A stretch of DNA of 64,000 nt from Aquella oligotrophica (GTDB taxonomy: Bacteria > Pseudomonadota > Gammaproteobacteria > Burkholderiales > UBA11063), in assembly GCF_002892535.1 (NCBI RefSeq), contig NZ_CP024847.1:1674001-1738000 (forward strand), written 5' to 3'. Positions within the stretch are counted from its first letter, which is position 1, and each line of letters opens with the position of its first letter. The translations under genes were made by a program, and so were the position numbers. Of this stretch, positions 22,061 through 31,171 are shown one piece after another. The notes beneath the pieces were generated by a model, which was given only the letters and a program-made list of their open reading frames with translations, did not search any database and was not told the DNA's origin.

Positions 22061-24445
22061 TCATTTTTTTAGATTAGTCGTTACCATTTCATTTTTCTGA
22101 CATACCTCATCAGGTACTTCCTTATAAATACCATTTGGATAACCGCGATAATTTATCTGATATAGCTTATTTAAATAATTTAAAAAGCCATTTGAGCCAC
22201 AACCAAGCCTATTTGCAAGACTTTGCCAGTTAACCTGAGTTGCTTTTGCCGTAGTATGCTGCGGCGACCATGCTGCCTCAGCCAGCCCAGATAGTTTTGG
22301 TAATGCCATGTAAAATAAATGATCAGTACTAGCCAAATTTTCTGACCATAATGTGCCTTCAAGTCCAAGTATATTTTGTTGATTTTTAGTTTGATTTAAA
22401 GTCTGATTTGCGCTAACTATACTACTTAAAGCAGTATAAGTACCACTATTATTTCCTGCCCAAATAAAACCATGCTCATACATTGATGGTGTATAAGCCA
22501 GATCAAAATATGTCTTATCCGCAAAAGCCAGCACGGTTGGATAGTTTCGTGTAGCAAGTAATGCAGCATTCTTAATCCCGGTATTACTTGGATCCCATAC
22601 CCAAACATGTCCGGTTTGTCCGCTACCAATAATTTCCTTATTGAAAGAACCATCTGAATTTTGTACCAGCTGCTGCCAACCTGAAATAAGTAAATCACTA
22701 TTATTATTGGCTAAGCGCTCTAAAAATAGCTGGGATTTTGCTAGTGCAGATAAATCATTCCACTCATTACGGCAGCTGGTATCATTACTCCATGCATTTT
22801 TACTTACTTCATCTCCTGCTACACTAATTTCATTATTTATTGCATAGATAGTAGTCTGTCCATTAAATTCTTTAGCAATATCATTTACTAAAGTATTCAT
22901 TGTTTGGGTAAATTCAGCACCAATTGAAATATCGCTATTATAGGTACAAACAGGTAAAACATCATCAGTATAACCCTGAACTGACATATATTGTGAATTA
23001 TCATTATGATCAATCATTACTTCCGGCATCGCCTTGATAATTGAACGTGCATGTCCGGGAATATCTATTTCAGGAATAATTGTTATCTGGTTCTGATTGG
23101 CATAAGCAATCAGATTTTTTATATCTTCTGGCGAGTAGCTACCGGAATATGGAGTATTTGCAAAGGGATAATCCAACTGACTACGATTGGTAGTATCAAG
23201 ATTATTCTGTACTAACATTGTTGCGCCAATTTGCTGTCCAAGCCCACGATTTGAAGCACCGGACAAAAGAGGTAACGATGGAATTTGAAGTCTAAATGCT
23301 TCATCATCAGATAAGTGCAAATGTAGTGTATTTAACTTATTTGCTGCCATCACATCAAGCAGCTGTTTTATTTCATCAATGCTAAAGTAATGTCTAGCAA
23401 CATCCAGCAATATTCCACGATACTTAAAGCGTGGATAATCAACGATTGACATTGACGGAAGTTTCTCTTTATTTTGATACCAAAGTTGTCTTAATGTTTG
23501 TAGTGCATAATATGCACCAGCATTAGTCATTGTTTCAATCATAATATTATCAGCGGTAATTGTGATCCGATACCCTTCAGGGTTATTATTTACTACTTTT
23601 GGAGTGGTTATTTCTGTTATCACAACTCCATCCCGAGCAGTACTGTCATTATCTACTGTCACTTTTTTATCAAAGTCTTCCTTCATGATTGCTGCCCAAT
23701 TTTGTAGCATCTCATTATCACTATTTAGCTGATTATGAATTACCAGTTTTTTCGGAAAAACATACCCACTATCAATAGCTTGCCCAACCAGGACTGGAGT
23801 TGGTACAACCTTAAGCTCATTTGGGCTTGCAGACAAACTTGAGTTCCAGTTATTCTGAATTGTATTTTTTAAGTTTTCATCAATTTTGTTTTGGTCATAG
23901 CCAATTACTGAATAGTTACTTATTTCAGTATTAATTGTGTATATCTTAGGAATATCTGCTGCCTTAGCGGTATTTATCAAGAATAAGCTCTGTGGAAAAG
24001 TTGAGATATTCGCTGGCAAGCCCTGATTATTATGACTTAACCGGATATAATACGTTTTATCCTCTTCAAGCGGAAAATTACTTATTGGCTCAAGTATTGT
24101 CAGATAAGCCTGAGATAGATCTTTATCGGTTATCGAATCAGCCTTCACATAACGTAAATTCGTACATCTACCACCAGCATCACAAATCTGCATTCTCAGA
24201 TTTTGATTAACATTCTGTAACGCGAGGCTATAAAAAGGCATTGGCATATAAAATCCAAATTGCCATTTTTTAAAGGTATCTTCTTTATTTGTGAAGTTAA
24301 ACTGAATGCTAAATTCATTTGCTAGATCTTCATCCATATGCCCCATTTGAATGCTATTTACCGCAATATCCGCTTTTGTATAGGATTTAGCAGATACACT
24401 ACCAAGTAATAAAAGCATGGTTGATGCAAATAATTTCAGCTTCAT
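22061..24445 (-). CDS. Exported beta-N-acetylhexosaminidase (GH20)
   Basis: 794 residues. A signal peptide (MKLKLFASTMLLLLGSVSA) leads into an N-terminal carbohydrate-binding domain of the CHB_HEX type, then a GH20 accessory domain and the TIM barrel. Barrel landmarks are RGILLDVARHYFSIDEIKQLLD, LHLHLSDDEAFRLQ, PEIDIPGHA and the catalytic pair Asp545-Glu546 in GDEV. The enzyme removes terminal GlcNAc from chitobiose and similar glycans, probably in the periplasm. Lacking a lipobox, it should be soluble. No other chitin genes lie nearby. Confidence 0.92.
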   Translation of the reverse strand: MKLKLFASTMLLLLGSVSAKSYTKADIAVNSIQMGHMDEDLANEFSIQFNFTNKEDTFKKWQFGFYMPMPFYSLALQNVNQNLRMQICDAGGRCTNLRYVKADSITDKDLSQAYLTILEPISNFPLEEDKTYYIRLSHNNQGLPANISTFPQSLFLINTAKAADIPKIYTINTEISNYSVIGYDQNKIDENLKNTIQNNWNSSLSASPNELKVVPTPVLVGQAIDSGYVFPKKLVIHNQLNSDNEMLQNWAAIMKEDFDKKVTVDNDSTARDGVVITEITTPKVVNNNPEGYRITITADNIMIETMTNAGAYYALQTLRQLWYQNKEKLPSMSIVDYPRFKYRGILLDVARHYFSIDEIKQLLDVMAANKLNTLHLHLSDDEAFRLQIPSLPLLSGASNRGLGQQIGATMLVQNNLDTTNRSQLDYPFANTPYSGSYSPEDIKNLIAYANQNQITIIPEIDIPGHARSIIKAMPEVMIDHNDNSQYMSVQGYTDDVLPVCTYNSDISIGAEFTQTMNTLVNDIAKEFNGQTTIYAINNEISVAGDEVSKNAWSNDTSCRNEWNDLSALAKSQLFLERLANNNSDLLISGWQQLVQNSDGSFNKEIIGSGQTGHVWVWDPSNTGIKNAALLATRNYPTVLAFADKTYFDLAYTPSMYEHGFIWAGNNSGTYTALSSIVSANQTLNQTKNQQNILGLEGTLWSENLASTDHLFYMALPKLSGLAEAAWSPQHTTAKATQVNWQSLANRLGCGSNGFLNYLNKLYQINYRGYPNGIYKEVPDEVCQKNEMVTTNLKK

Positions 24446-24608
24446 CGGTAATCCCTTTTTATTTATGCCTATAAAGTTATATTATACCAAGGAAACCATA
24501 TAGCGTAAGCATTTATGACCTTAAAATCAAAGTATCAATAATATCAAAGCCCAATTAAATTGCTTTAGTATATAATATCAGATGTGAAAAATTTTATCAG
24601 GAGCATGT

Positions 24609-26057
24609 ATGGATCGTAATATAGCAAAGCTTGAGCCACAAATTGTCTGGGGCTATTTTCATCAGCTAACTCAGATTCCCCGCCCATCCAAAAAGGAAGA
24701 TAAGGTTCGGGCATATTTGATTGAAACCGCCAAAACTCTTGGATTAGATTATACTGTTACTAAAATCGGCAACGTGGTAATTCGTAAAAAAGCAACAGAT
24801 AGCAGCAAACCACGTAAAAAAATTATCTTGCAGGCTCATATGGATATGGTTCCTGCCAAAGGTAAGGAGTCTAAACATAATTTTGAGACTGACCCGATTG
24901 ATGCTTATATAGATGGCGAATGGGTAACCGCTAATGACACCACCCTTGGTGCTGACAATGGGATGGGCGTAGCAATGGCACTGGCAGTTCTTAGTTCAAA
25001 AGATATAAAACATAATGATCTTGAAGTACTAATCACAACCGATGAAGAAGCGGGAATGACTGGTGCATTTGGCATCATTGGTGATGAAGTTACAGGTGAA
25101 GTATTACTCAATCTAGACTCTGAGGAAGATGATGAAGTCTGTATCGGTTGCGCGGGTGGTATAAACACTAATGTTACCTACCCAATTAGTCGTGAAGTTG
25201 CGGCACCTAATCAGCAAACACTAAAAATTGAATTAAAAGACCTATTTAGTGGACATTCAGGAGTTGATATTCCTCTAGGACGAGCTAATGCAATTAAAGA
25301 AATGGCACATTTACTAGTTGCACTTGATTTAGAATTTGGATTTCAATTAGTATCAATTAGTGGTGGCAAACTACGTAATGTCATTCCAGCTTATTGTGAA
25401 GCTTATATCAATATAGCAAAAGATAAGGTTCAGCAAATAAAACAATTTATCAGCAATTTTGAGCGTGATTTAGTTCAGGAATTTAGTGAAACCGACCCAA
25501 ACCTTAAGCTCGTCGTTTTGGATGTAGATTATGCAGAGAAGGTAATTTACCCAACTCAGGCACGCCAATTTATCTATGCCCTTGATAGTGCTTATAATGG
25601 TGTTTGGCGCATGAATAACAAACTAGGAATCGCCGAAACTTCGAGTAATATTGGTGTAGTAAGTACTCATGATGATCATCTAAAAGTTATTACCTTACAA
25701 AGAAGTGCGATGCATGCTCCAAAAATAAAAGCAGCAAATGCGGTAGCCGCAGCATTTAGACAAATTGGCGCGAGGATTGAACATTCTGACTGTTATCCAG
25801 GATGGCAACCAAACACCCAAAGTCCAGCATTGGCGGTTGTAAAAGAAGTTTATCAAGAATTATTTAATGAAGAAATTCATGTTGGCGCGACCCATGGCGG
25901 GCTTGAATGCGGACTTATTATTGATAAATTTCCAACACTCGATGCAATATCAATTGGAGCAACAATCCGCTTTCCACATTCACCAAGTGAAAAGGTTAAC
26001 ATTAAATCAGTTGCTAAAAACTGGAAGCTATTAAGCAATCTAATTGAACGGCTTTAA
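24609..26057 (+). CDS. pepD: Aminoacyl-histidine dipeptidase (M20)
   Basis: 482 residues, as expected for PepD (beta-alanyl-histidine dipeptidase, M20 metallopeptidase). Metal-binding and catalytic residues are His77 and Asp79 in QAHMDMVPAKG, Asp116 in GADNGMGVAMA and the Glu pair in TTDEEAGMTG; a lid domain lies between about 185 and 390, and the C-terminal GLECGLI and RFPHSPSEKV follow. It hydrolyses Xaa-His and other dipeptides in the cytoplasm. The start has a CAGGAG site. Divergent from the hexosaminidase gene. Confidence 0.95.
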   Translation: MDRNIAKLEPQIVWGYFHQLTQIPRPSKKEDKVRAYLIETAKTLGLDYTVTKIGNVVIRKKATDSSKPRKKIILQAHMDMVPAKGKESKHNFETDPIDAYIDGEWVTANDTTLGADNGMGVAMALAVLSSKDIKHNDLEVLITTDEEAGMTGAFGIIGDEVTGEVLLNLDSEEDDEVCIGCAGGINTNVTYPISREVAAPNQQTLKIELKDLFSGHSGVDIPLGRANAIKEMAHLLVALDLEFGFQLVSISGGKLRNVIPAYCEAYINIAKDKVQQIKQFISNFERDLVQEFSETDPNLKLVVLDVDYAEKVIYPTQARQFIYALDSAYNGVWRMNNKLGIAETSSNIGVVSTHDDHLKVITLQRSAMHAPKIKAANAVAAAFRQIGARIEHSDCYPGWQPNTQSPALAVVKEVYQELFNEEIHVGATHGGLECGLIIDKFPTLDAISIGATIRFPHSPSEKVNIKSVAKNWKLLSNLIERL

Positions 26058-26059
26058 AA

Positions 26060-26092
26060 AATAGTGCCCCATAAAATACGGGGCATTATTTA
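26060..26092. terminator. Bidirectional terminator between convergent genes
   Basis: AATAGTGCCCC pairs with GGGGCATTATT with one mismatch, followed by TTATTTTAT rightward and preceded by AAAAA (T-tract on the other strand). It overlaps the last codon of the leftward lipoprotein gene. Confidence 0.85.
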
Positions 26093-27076
26093 TTTTATAC
26101 GATTTAATCCAATATTTCCACTTTGTTGATCAAATAATACTTGATAATAATTGAAAATATTATTTCCAACATTTACAATGCCTCCATTATAATTACTATC
26201 ATAGGCAGCTACCGGATCAGTTAAATAAATTGGCATTACACCCAGTGAAGTTACGATATCAGCTTTTATCGTATTTACAATATTTCCATCTTTATTAACA
26301 TCAAGCCATGATGGTAATGGAGAAAATTGAAAGCTGGAAGATGCTCCACTATCAAACAATGAATTATATTGAATCACTGGGTTTGGAGCCCCTGAAATCA
26401 TATAATCTACTGGTACTGCCATATCATCCCAACAAATCGGACTTGCTGATGAACTTACACCGTAATTATTGCAGCTACTTTCTACTAATTGAACCGTTCC
26501 AAAAATTGCAAGCTGTGATTCGGTAAAATTACCAAAGGTAATTTCAGATTTAGGCACATCAAAAATAAATGCTTGATTATATGGATATGGCAGAAATAAC
26601 TTAGCAGAAACATTACTATCCATACGTAAGCCTAGAATTGCATGATTCTGTTTAGGATTGGGATTAACTACTCCATCAGCAACAACTATAACAGGCACCT
26701 GATTATTAGTACTAATTATTGAACCACCACTTTCACCATTAAGAAAACTAACTGTTGTATACCCAAGATATCCTGAACGAGGATTAGTACCATGGTCATA
26801 GGTATAGGTTACACTTTCATTGGTCATAACTATATTGCTACCCACATAGCTTGATTCTATAAGAAGAAAATCCGAGCCAGTATCAATCTCAGTAAGTGTT
26901 GCAGGACCTCCTGCAACACTCGTATATAAGGCAAATTTACTTGCATAAGTTGTTGTTGGAACAGTAACTGAGGCAAACATCTGTGCGCTGCCAACATTAC
27001 CAGAGCTACCGCTACTGCATGCAGAAATAGCTCCTAACGCTAAAATAGATAAAACTATTCTTTTAATCTTCATCAA
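26090..27076 (-). CDS. Pepsin-like aspartic-protease-fold lipoprotein
   Basis: 328 residues with a lipoprotein signal (lipobox ISAC, Cys20). The first lobe has EIDTGSDFLLIE (Asp65), the second LFDSGASSSFQF (Asp242). The C-terminus FNYYQVLFDQQSGNIGLNR follows the pepsin pattern (hydrophobic strand, FD, basic or polar turn, IG). The 177-residue distance between the two Asp residues and the total length fit A1-type proteases, rare in bacteria. Protease activity is inferred; a Ser or Thr after each DTG/DSG is present. It lies five bases after the NlpC/P60-like gene, in the same operon. Related at a distance to the DUF3443 protein at 604-1842. Confidence 0.7.
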   Translation of the reverse strand: MMKIKRIVLSILALGAISACSSGSSGNVGSAQMFASVTVPTTTYASKFALYTSVAGGPATLTEIDTGSDFLLIESSYVGSNIVMTNESVTYTYDHGTNPRSGYLGYTTVSFLNGESGGSIISTNNQVPVIVVADGVVNPNPKQNHAILGLRMDSNVSAKLFLPYPYNQAFIFDVPKSEITFGNFTESQLAIFGTVQLVESSCNNYGVSSSASPICWDDMAVPVDYMISGAPNPVIQYNSLFDSGASSSFQFSPLPSWLDVNKDGNIVNTIKADIVTSLGVMPIYLTDPVAAYDSNYNGGIVNVGNNIFNYYQVLFDQQSGNIGLNRIK

Positions 27077-27081
27077 AGCTC

Positions 27082-28344
27082 CTAATTATTATTTACGCCA
27101 AGTACCCTACGTACACCCCATACCTGAGCTTTATAGAAACATTCGGTAAATGCGCGATAATCTGGTCCCTGGTAATGGCTATCGGTAATAATCCAATTCC
27201 CTTGATTATTGGCTGCAGACCACCATTGACTACCACATTCTCCATTATGAAAACTCCAGCTATCAATATCAGTTTCTGGTGCGATCATACTATCAGTAAT
27301 CCAGCTACTTTGTCCAATTTTTTGTCCAGTCCACATAACTACATGAGTAACCGTTGGATTAATCGTCTGATTATTATAATCATAGGCTAATCCAGCGATA
27401 TATAATAAATCTCCCGGCTGCAAATTATTCATGACTGATTCGGTCAAAGCATTTGCATTATAGCCTCCGCTACTAGTAAATACTGAAATATAACCGCCAT
27501 GTCCATTACAACTGGTACTATCAGCCATCCCTTTAGGTAAATTAACTGCCGTACCATCATTACATACCAGATTTCCAGCAGAATATAGTCCTAGTGTATC
27601 AGCTGCTCCTGAATCATGAAAACCCGACATATTAGGTGCCAGATTTTGCTGATTGGCTGCCTGCCCTGCCTGCATTGAAACATCACTGGTAAAATAGATT
27701 GATTCAGCATAGGCATAATTTAATTTCGTATAGTCACTACAGTCCAAACCATAACCATAATTACCCGTTGGATACAACTTGCCAGAATCAACATTATACC
27801 AAGCTTTTTGTGACTCAATCCCGGTTCCCGAATAGTTCCAGCGAATTATTTGTGCTGGATTTGTAACTGGCTCTTTAGGCACATTACTACAGGATTCAAA
27901 ACTAATTTTAGCATCTGGGTTTGGCGTAACCCCATCCATATTGTATTCAGGGTACCAAGTTGGAATATGATGATGACAATAGTTGACCTTTTGACTTACC
28001 CAGTAATTAGCCGCAGCAAGAACCCGGTCTTGTTGCCAATTAATATAATTATTACATGATTCAAGACTACTTGGAAATGGTAAATTCGCAAGGCTTGGCC
28101 CCCAGATAAAATCATACGGTAAACTGGCTAGGCTAACCCCTGTCAAACTATCAAAATTTGCAACATTATTCATGCAGTAATTGGGATAGGGAGTGGGGGT
28201 TGGGGTTGGAGCAGGCGATGGTGACGGAGTTGGGGTCGGAGCAGGCGATGGTGTTGGACTAGAGCTACTACCGTTATTACATGCCACAATCCCAAGCCCT
28301 GCCATAATTGATAATAAGATAATATTTATAGTTTGTTTTCTCAT
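27082..28344 (-). CDS. NlpC/P60-like lipoprotein with a Pro-Thr linker
   Basis: 420 residues from the ATG at 28342-28344, which has an AGGAG site; an upstream in-frame start would hide the signal peptide. The lipobox is GIVAC, then a (Pro-Thr/Ser) linker of about 25 residues. The rest contains GLDCSDYTKLNYAY, LQPGDLLYIAG and VTHVVMWTG, the Cys, Gly-Asp and His landmarks of NlpC/P60 cysteine peptidases, which cut peptidoglycan stem peptides. Overall similarity to known members is low, so the specificity is open. Last, Trp-rich part unknown. Co-transcribed with the pepsin-like gene. Confidence 0.65.
   Translation of the reverse strand: MRKQTINIILLSIMAGLGIVACNNGSSSSPTPSPAPTPTPSPSPAPTPTPTPYPNYCMNNVANFDSLTGVSLASLPYDFIWGPSLANLPFPSSLESCNNYINWQQDRVLAAANYWVSQKVNYCHHHIPTWYPEYNMDGVTPNPDAKISFESCSNVPKEPVTNPAQIIRWNYSGTGIESQKAWYNVDSGKLYPTGNYGYGLDCSDYTKLNYAYAESIYFTSDVSMQAGQAANQQNLAPNMSGFHDSGAADTLGLYSAGNLVCNDGTAVNLPKGMADSTSCNGHGGYISVFTSSGGYNANALTESVMNNLQPGDLLYIAGLAYDYNNQTINPTVTHVVMWTGQKIGQSSWITDSMIAPETDIDSWSFHNGECGSQWWSAANNQGNWIITDSHYQGPDYRAFTECFYKAQVWGVRRVLGVNNN
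28201..28253. repeat. Tandem repeat coding for the Pro-Thr-Ser linker
   Basis: A 23-base unit at 28201-28223 recurs at 28231-28253 with one change, period 30. It encodes the Pro-Ala-Thr-Ser linker of the NlpC/P60-like lipoprotein, so copy number can vary without frameshift. Confidence 0.75.
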
Positions 28345-28573
28345 ACCAGTTGCTCCTATATAATTTTCAGTATTATAAGACTTAGTGTCATTTTTCTTCA
28401 AATGCAAATTCGCATAACTATTATGTGTTAAATATCACTCGGCATAATTAGTACCATTAATATTCTAATCCGACATCTAAATAGCTATATACATTTAGGG
28501 TATTAATCTTGTATTTTTCAATTAGCTTCCTTGAGTTTGTCATTTGCTTTTCAAACATTCAAACATAAAATAT

Positions 28574-29269
28574 CTACTTGCCAATTAGGAAAATAACTTC
28601 CTGTTTATTAAAATCAAATTTACTATTTTTCCATTTAGCTATTTCACGCGTGATGATTTTTTGTCCGCTAGTCATCAGATCAACTCCCAGACATAACTTT
28701 ATTTCGGCATGCAGAGTTGTTAGCATTGCTTCAAAGAGTTTCTGATTGCGAAATGGTGCTTCTATGAAAATATGGGTACTATTTTCTTTTAGAATGGATT
28801 GCTCAAGCTGTTTTAATTTAACTTTACGTGCATCAGGTTCGGCTGGTAAATAACCGTGAAAGGTAAATTTTTGTCCATTAAGCCCGCTTGCCATCAATGT
28901 AAGTAAGATTGAGCTAGGTCCAACAAGTGGTACTACTTCAACCCCCATTTCATGACAAACTGCAACTACTCTACCACCGGGATCGGCAACGGCTGGACAA
29001 CCACAGTCAGAAATTAAGCCGACATCTTTGCCAGATTTGAACGGTTCAATTAATTTACTAATATCCTGCTTATGTTTATTTAGTTCTTCAATCTGTAACT
29101 GTTGTAGCGGTGTATCCAGATTTAGCTGCTTCAAATGTGCACGTCCAGTTTTTGCAGTTTCAACGATAAAATGCTCTAGATGCCTGATCTGTAGCAACTC
29201 ATTAGGAAGAAGTACTGCGCTATTAACTTCAGGATTAAGACTAGTTGGAATAAGAAAAAGTTTTGACAT
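28574..29269 (-). CDS. SAM-dependent methyltransferase of the RsmI/tetrapyrrole methylase fold
   Basis: 231 residues. Family landmarks are LFLIPTSLNPE at the N-terminus, the SAM-binding GLISDCGCPAVADPGGRVV, VPLVGPSSILLTLMASGLNGQKFTFHGYLP and IFIEAPFRNQKLFE. RsmI methylates the 2'-O of C1402 in 16S rRNA; this protein is shorter (RsmI is about 285) and matches the short paralogue found in betaproteobacteria, whose substrate is not known to me. Single gene downstream of metK, with its own upstream gap. Confidence 0.82.
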   Translation of the reverse strand: MSKLFLIPTSLNPEVNSAVLLPNELLQIRHLEHFIVETAKTGRAHLKQLNLDTPLQQLQIEELNKHKQDISKLIEPFKSGKDVGLISDCGCPAVADPGGRVVAVCHEMGVEVVPLVGPSSILLTLMASGLNGQKFTFHGYLPAEPDARKVKLKQLEQSILKENSTHIFIEAPFRNQKLFEAMLTTLHAEIKLCLGVDLMTSGQKIITREIAKWKNSKFDFNKQEVIFLIGK

Positions 29270-29589
29270 AATATGGGATATTTATAAATGTATTAGATAA
29301 TTATTACAATATTATAAGGGATAAAGAATAAGAAATACTTTAAAAAGATAGATCTTACTTGGTCACATGGGTACATTCAGCCTTAATTCAATCTAATCAA
29401 AGTTTAATTTTAACCAAAAACTAATATTACTGCCTTGCTTCATTTGTATATTTGGCGGTGCACTAACTACTGTATAAAATCAAGATATAAAGCTTAAATA
29501 TAGAAAATCCACTTATGGCACGCTCCCAGCACTAAATATTAGACTTAAAAATTTCATAAATCATGTAACTTTGAATTATTGACTCTAGA
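29270..29589. other. Intergenic region, nothing recognised
   Basis: 320 AT-rich bases between metK and the methylase gene. No open frame, tRNA or terminator was found. The inverted repeat at its right end is listed separately. Confidence 0.5.
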
Positions 29590-29655
29590 AGACCTCCCCC
29601 CATAACCCACTATTTCACCCTTAAACTAGAAAAAAGAAGATTAAAAAGGAGGTCT
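29590..29655. repeat. Inverted repeat of ribosome-binding-site-like arms
   Basis: AGACCTCC (29590-29597) is the exact complement of GGAGGTCT (29648-29655), with a 50-base A-rich interval. The segment starts nine bases past the metK stop codon. In the rightward direction AAAAAGGAGGT stands eight bases before a GTG that opens only four codons. CCCCCCATAACC at 29595-29606 resembles the other strand of 9569-9582. Confidence 0.45.
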
Positions 29656-29663
29656 ACGTGTTA

Positions 29664-30827
29664 TTAAATTAAGCTAGCAAGTAATTCAGCTTTATCAGTT
29701 TTTTCCCAGCTAAACTCAGGTTCTTCACGTCCAAAATGGCCATAAGCCGCAGTTTTTTTATAAATTGGGCGAAGTAGATCCAGTTCCTGAATAATACCTT
29801 TTGGACGTAGATCAAAATTATTTATTACAATCTGTTCAATCTTGCGATCATCAATTTTACCAGTACCAAAAGTATGAACATTAATCCCAACTGGTTTGGC
29901 AATCCCAATCGCATAAGCTATTTGTACCTGACATTGACGTGCCAAACCTGAAGCAACAATATTTTTGGCAACATAACGGGCAGCGTAAGCTGCAGAACGA
30001 TCAACTTTCGATGGATCTTTACCAGAAAAAGCACCACCACCATGAGGCGCTGCACCACCATAAGTATCAACGATAATCTTACGCCCGGTAAGACCGCTAT
30101 CTCCCATTGGTCCACCTATGATAAATTTGCCAGTTGGATTGATAAAATATTTAGTATCTTTAGTTAGCATATGATTTGGCAAAGTTGGTTTAATAATTTC
30201 CTCAATCACGGCTTCTTCGATTTGACGATGGGTTAGTTCCGGATCATGCTGAGTTGATAATACTACAGTATCAAATGAAATAGCTTTACCACTTACATTA
30301 TCATAGCGTACGGTTAATTGGGCTTTAGCATCTGGACGTAACCATGCTAATTGTCCAGATTTACGCACTTGTGATTGTTTTTCCATCAAGCGATGACTAT
30401 AATAAATCGGTAATGGCATCAGCGTTGGCGTTTCATCACAAGCATAACCAAACATTAAGCCTTGATCGCCTGCTCCCATGTCTAGATCAAGCCCCTCGCC
30501 CTCATTAACACCTTGGGCAATATCTGGTGACTGTTCATCATAATTAACTAAAATCGCACAACTATCAGCAGCAAAACCATACTCATTCTTGGTATAGCCG
30601 ATATTTCTTATCGTATCGCGTACCACTTGTTGATAATTAACATGCGCTTTAGTTGTTATTTCACCAGCAAGCACTACTAATCCAGTATTAACCAGTGTTT
30701 CAGCAGCAACACGGGAATATTTATCTTGACTAAAAACAGCATCAAGAATAGCATCAGAAATCTGATCAGCAACTTTATCTGGATGACCTTCAGAAACTGA
30801 TTCAGAAGTAAATAAAAATTCAGACAT
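29664..30827 (-). CDS. metK: S-adenosylmethionine synthetase
   Basis: 387 residues, standard length. Landmarks are [21 protein letters not shown] (ATP and metal site), [12 protein letters not shown], the phosphate loop [25 protein letters not shown] and [11 protein letters not shown]. It makes SAM from methionine and ATP, with triphosphate as intermediate. An AAAGGAA site precedes the ATG. Its 5' leader contains an unexplained inverted repeat. It follows the small lipoprotein gene with a 178-base gap and probably has its own promoter. Confidence 0.98.
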   Translation of the reverse strand: MSEFLFTSESVSEGHPDKVADQISDAILDAVFSQDKYSRVAAETLVNTGLVVLAGEITTKAHVNYQQVVRDTIRNIGYTKNEYGFAADSCAILVNYDEQSPDIAQGVNEGEGLDLDMGAGDQGLMFGYACDETPTLMPLPIYYSHRLMEKQSQVRKSGQLAWLRPDAKAQLTVRYDNVSGKAISFDTVVLSTQHDPELTHRQIEEAVIEEIIKPTLPNHMLTKDTKYFINPTGKFIIGGPMGDSGLTGRKIIVDTYGGAAPHGGGAFSGKDPSKVDRSAAYAARYVAKNIVASGLARQCQVQIAYAIGIAKPVGINVHTFGTGKIDDRKIEQIVINNFDLRPKGIIQELDLLRPIYKKTAAYGHFGREEPEFSWEKTDKAELLASLI

Positions 30828-30929
30828 TATAATTCCTTTTAATTTAAACTATTAAATATATATCGGGAATTACATGCTAAGAGAAGAAATATATTTATAC
30901 GAGAAATCCCCCTTTAGCTGTAATTTAAT

Positions 30930-30968
30930 CTAAAACCGCGCAAGCTGGAGAGTCAAATCCGGTTTTAG
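30930..30968 (-). promoter_or_regulatory. Inverted repeat in the metK leader
   Basis: CTAAAACCG (30930-30938) pairs with CGGTTTTAG (30960-30968) around 21 bases. Read leftward, TTGACT and a loose TAGATT with about an 18-base spacer overlap the element, so it may be an operator over the metK promoter. I could not fit it to any SAM riboswitch class known to me. Confidence 0.4.
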
Positions 30969-31005
30969 CAGACATTATTTTAGCATAATTTTTTTAGCAA
31001 ACTAA

Positions 31006-31152
31006 TTAATTTCGATGTTCAAAATCGCTAGGCGCACCCTGCTGAGCGGTACCTTCCATCGGATTATCGGCTGGTGCAGTTGTATTCATATTTGCACATG
31101 CAGAGATAAAAAATGAAAATAAAAAAGAAAATATGATTGATAATTTACGCAT
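31006..31152 (-). CDS. Small lipoprotein, 48 residues
   Basis: A short gene from an ATG at 31150-31152 with a strong GGGAGG site. The N-terminus MRKLSIIFSFLFSFFISAC is a lipoprotein signal with Cys19; the 30-residue mature part is polar (PADNPMEGTAQQGAPSDF). It resembles the small entericidin- or LptM-like lipoproteins only in layout, not in motif. The start lies 20 bases after the transporter stop codon, in the same direction. Confidence 0.65.
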   Translation of the reverse strand: MRKLSIIFSFLFSFFISACANMNTTAPADNPMEGTAQQGAPSDFEHRN

Positions 31153-31171
31153 GGTCTAGCCTCCCATCAAG

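Noticed and set aside
22180-22698. Additional frames inside the hexosaminidase gene
   Set aside because: Shadows of the GH20 reading frame, without start signals.
30840-31005. SAM riboswitch before metK
   Set aside because: The leader has a hairpin but not the conserved core of any SAM riboswitch class that I know.
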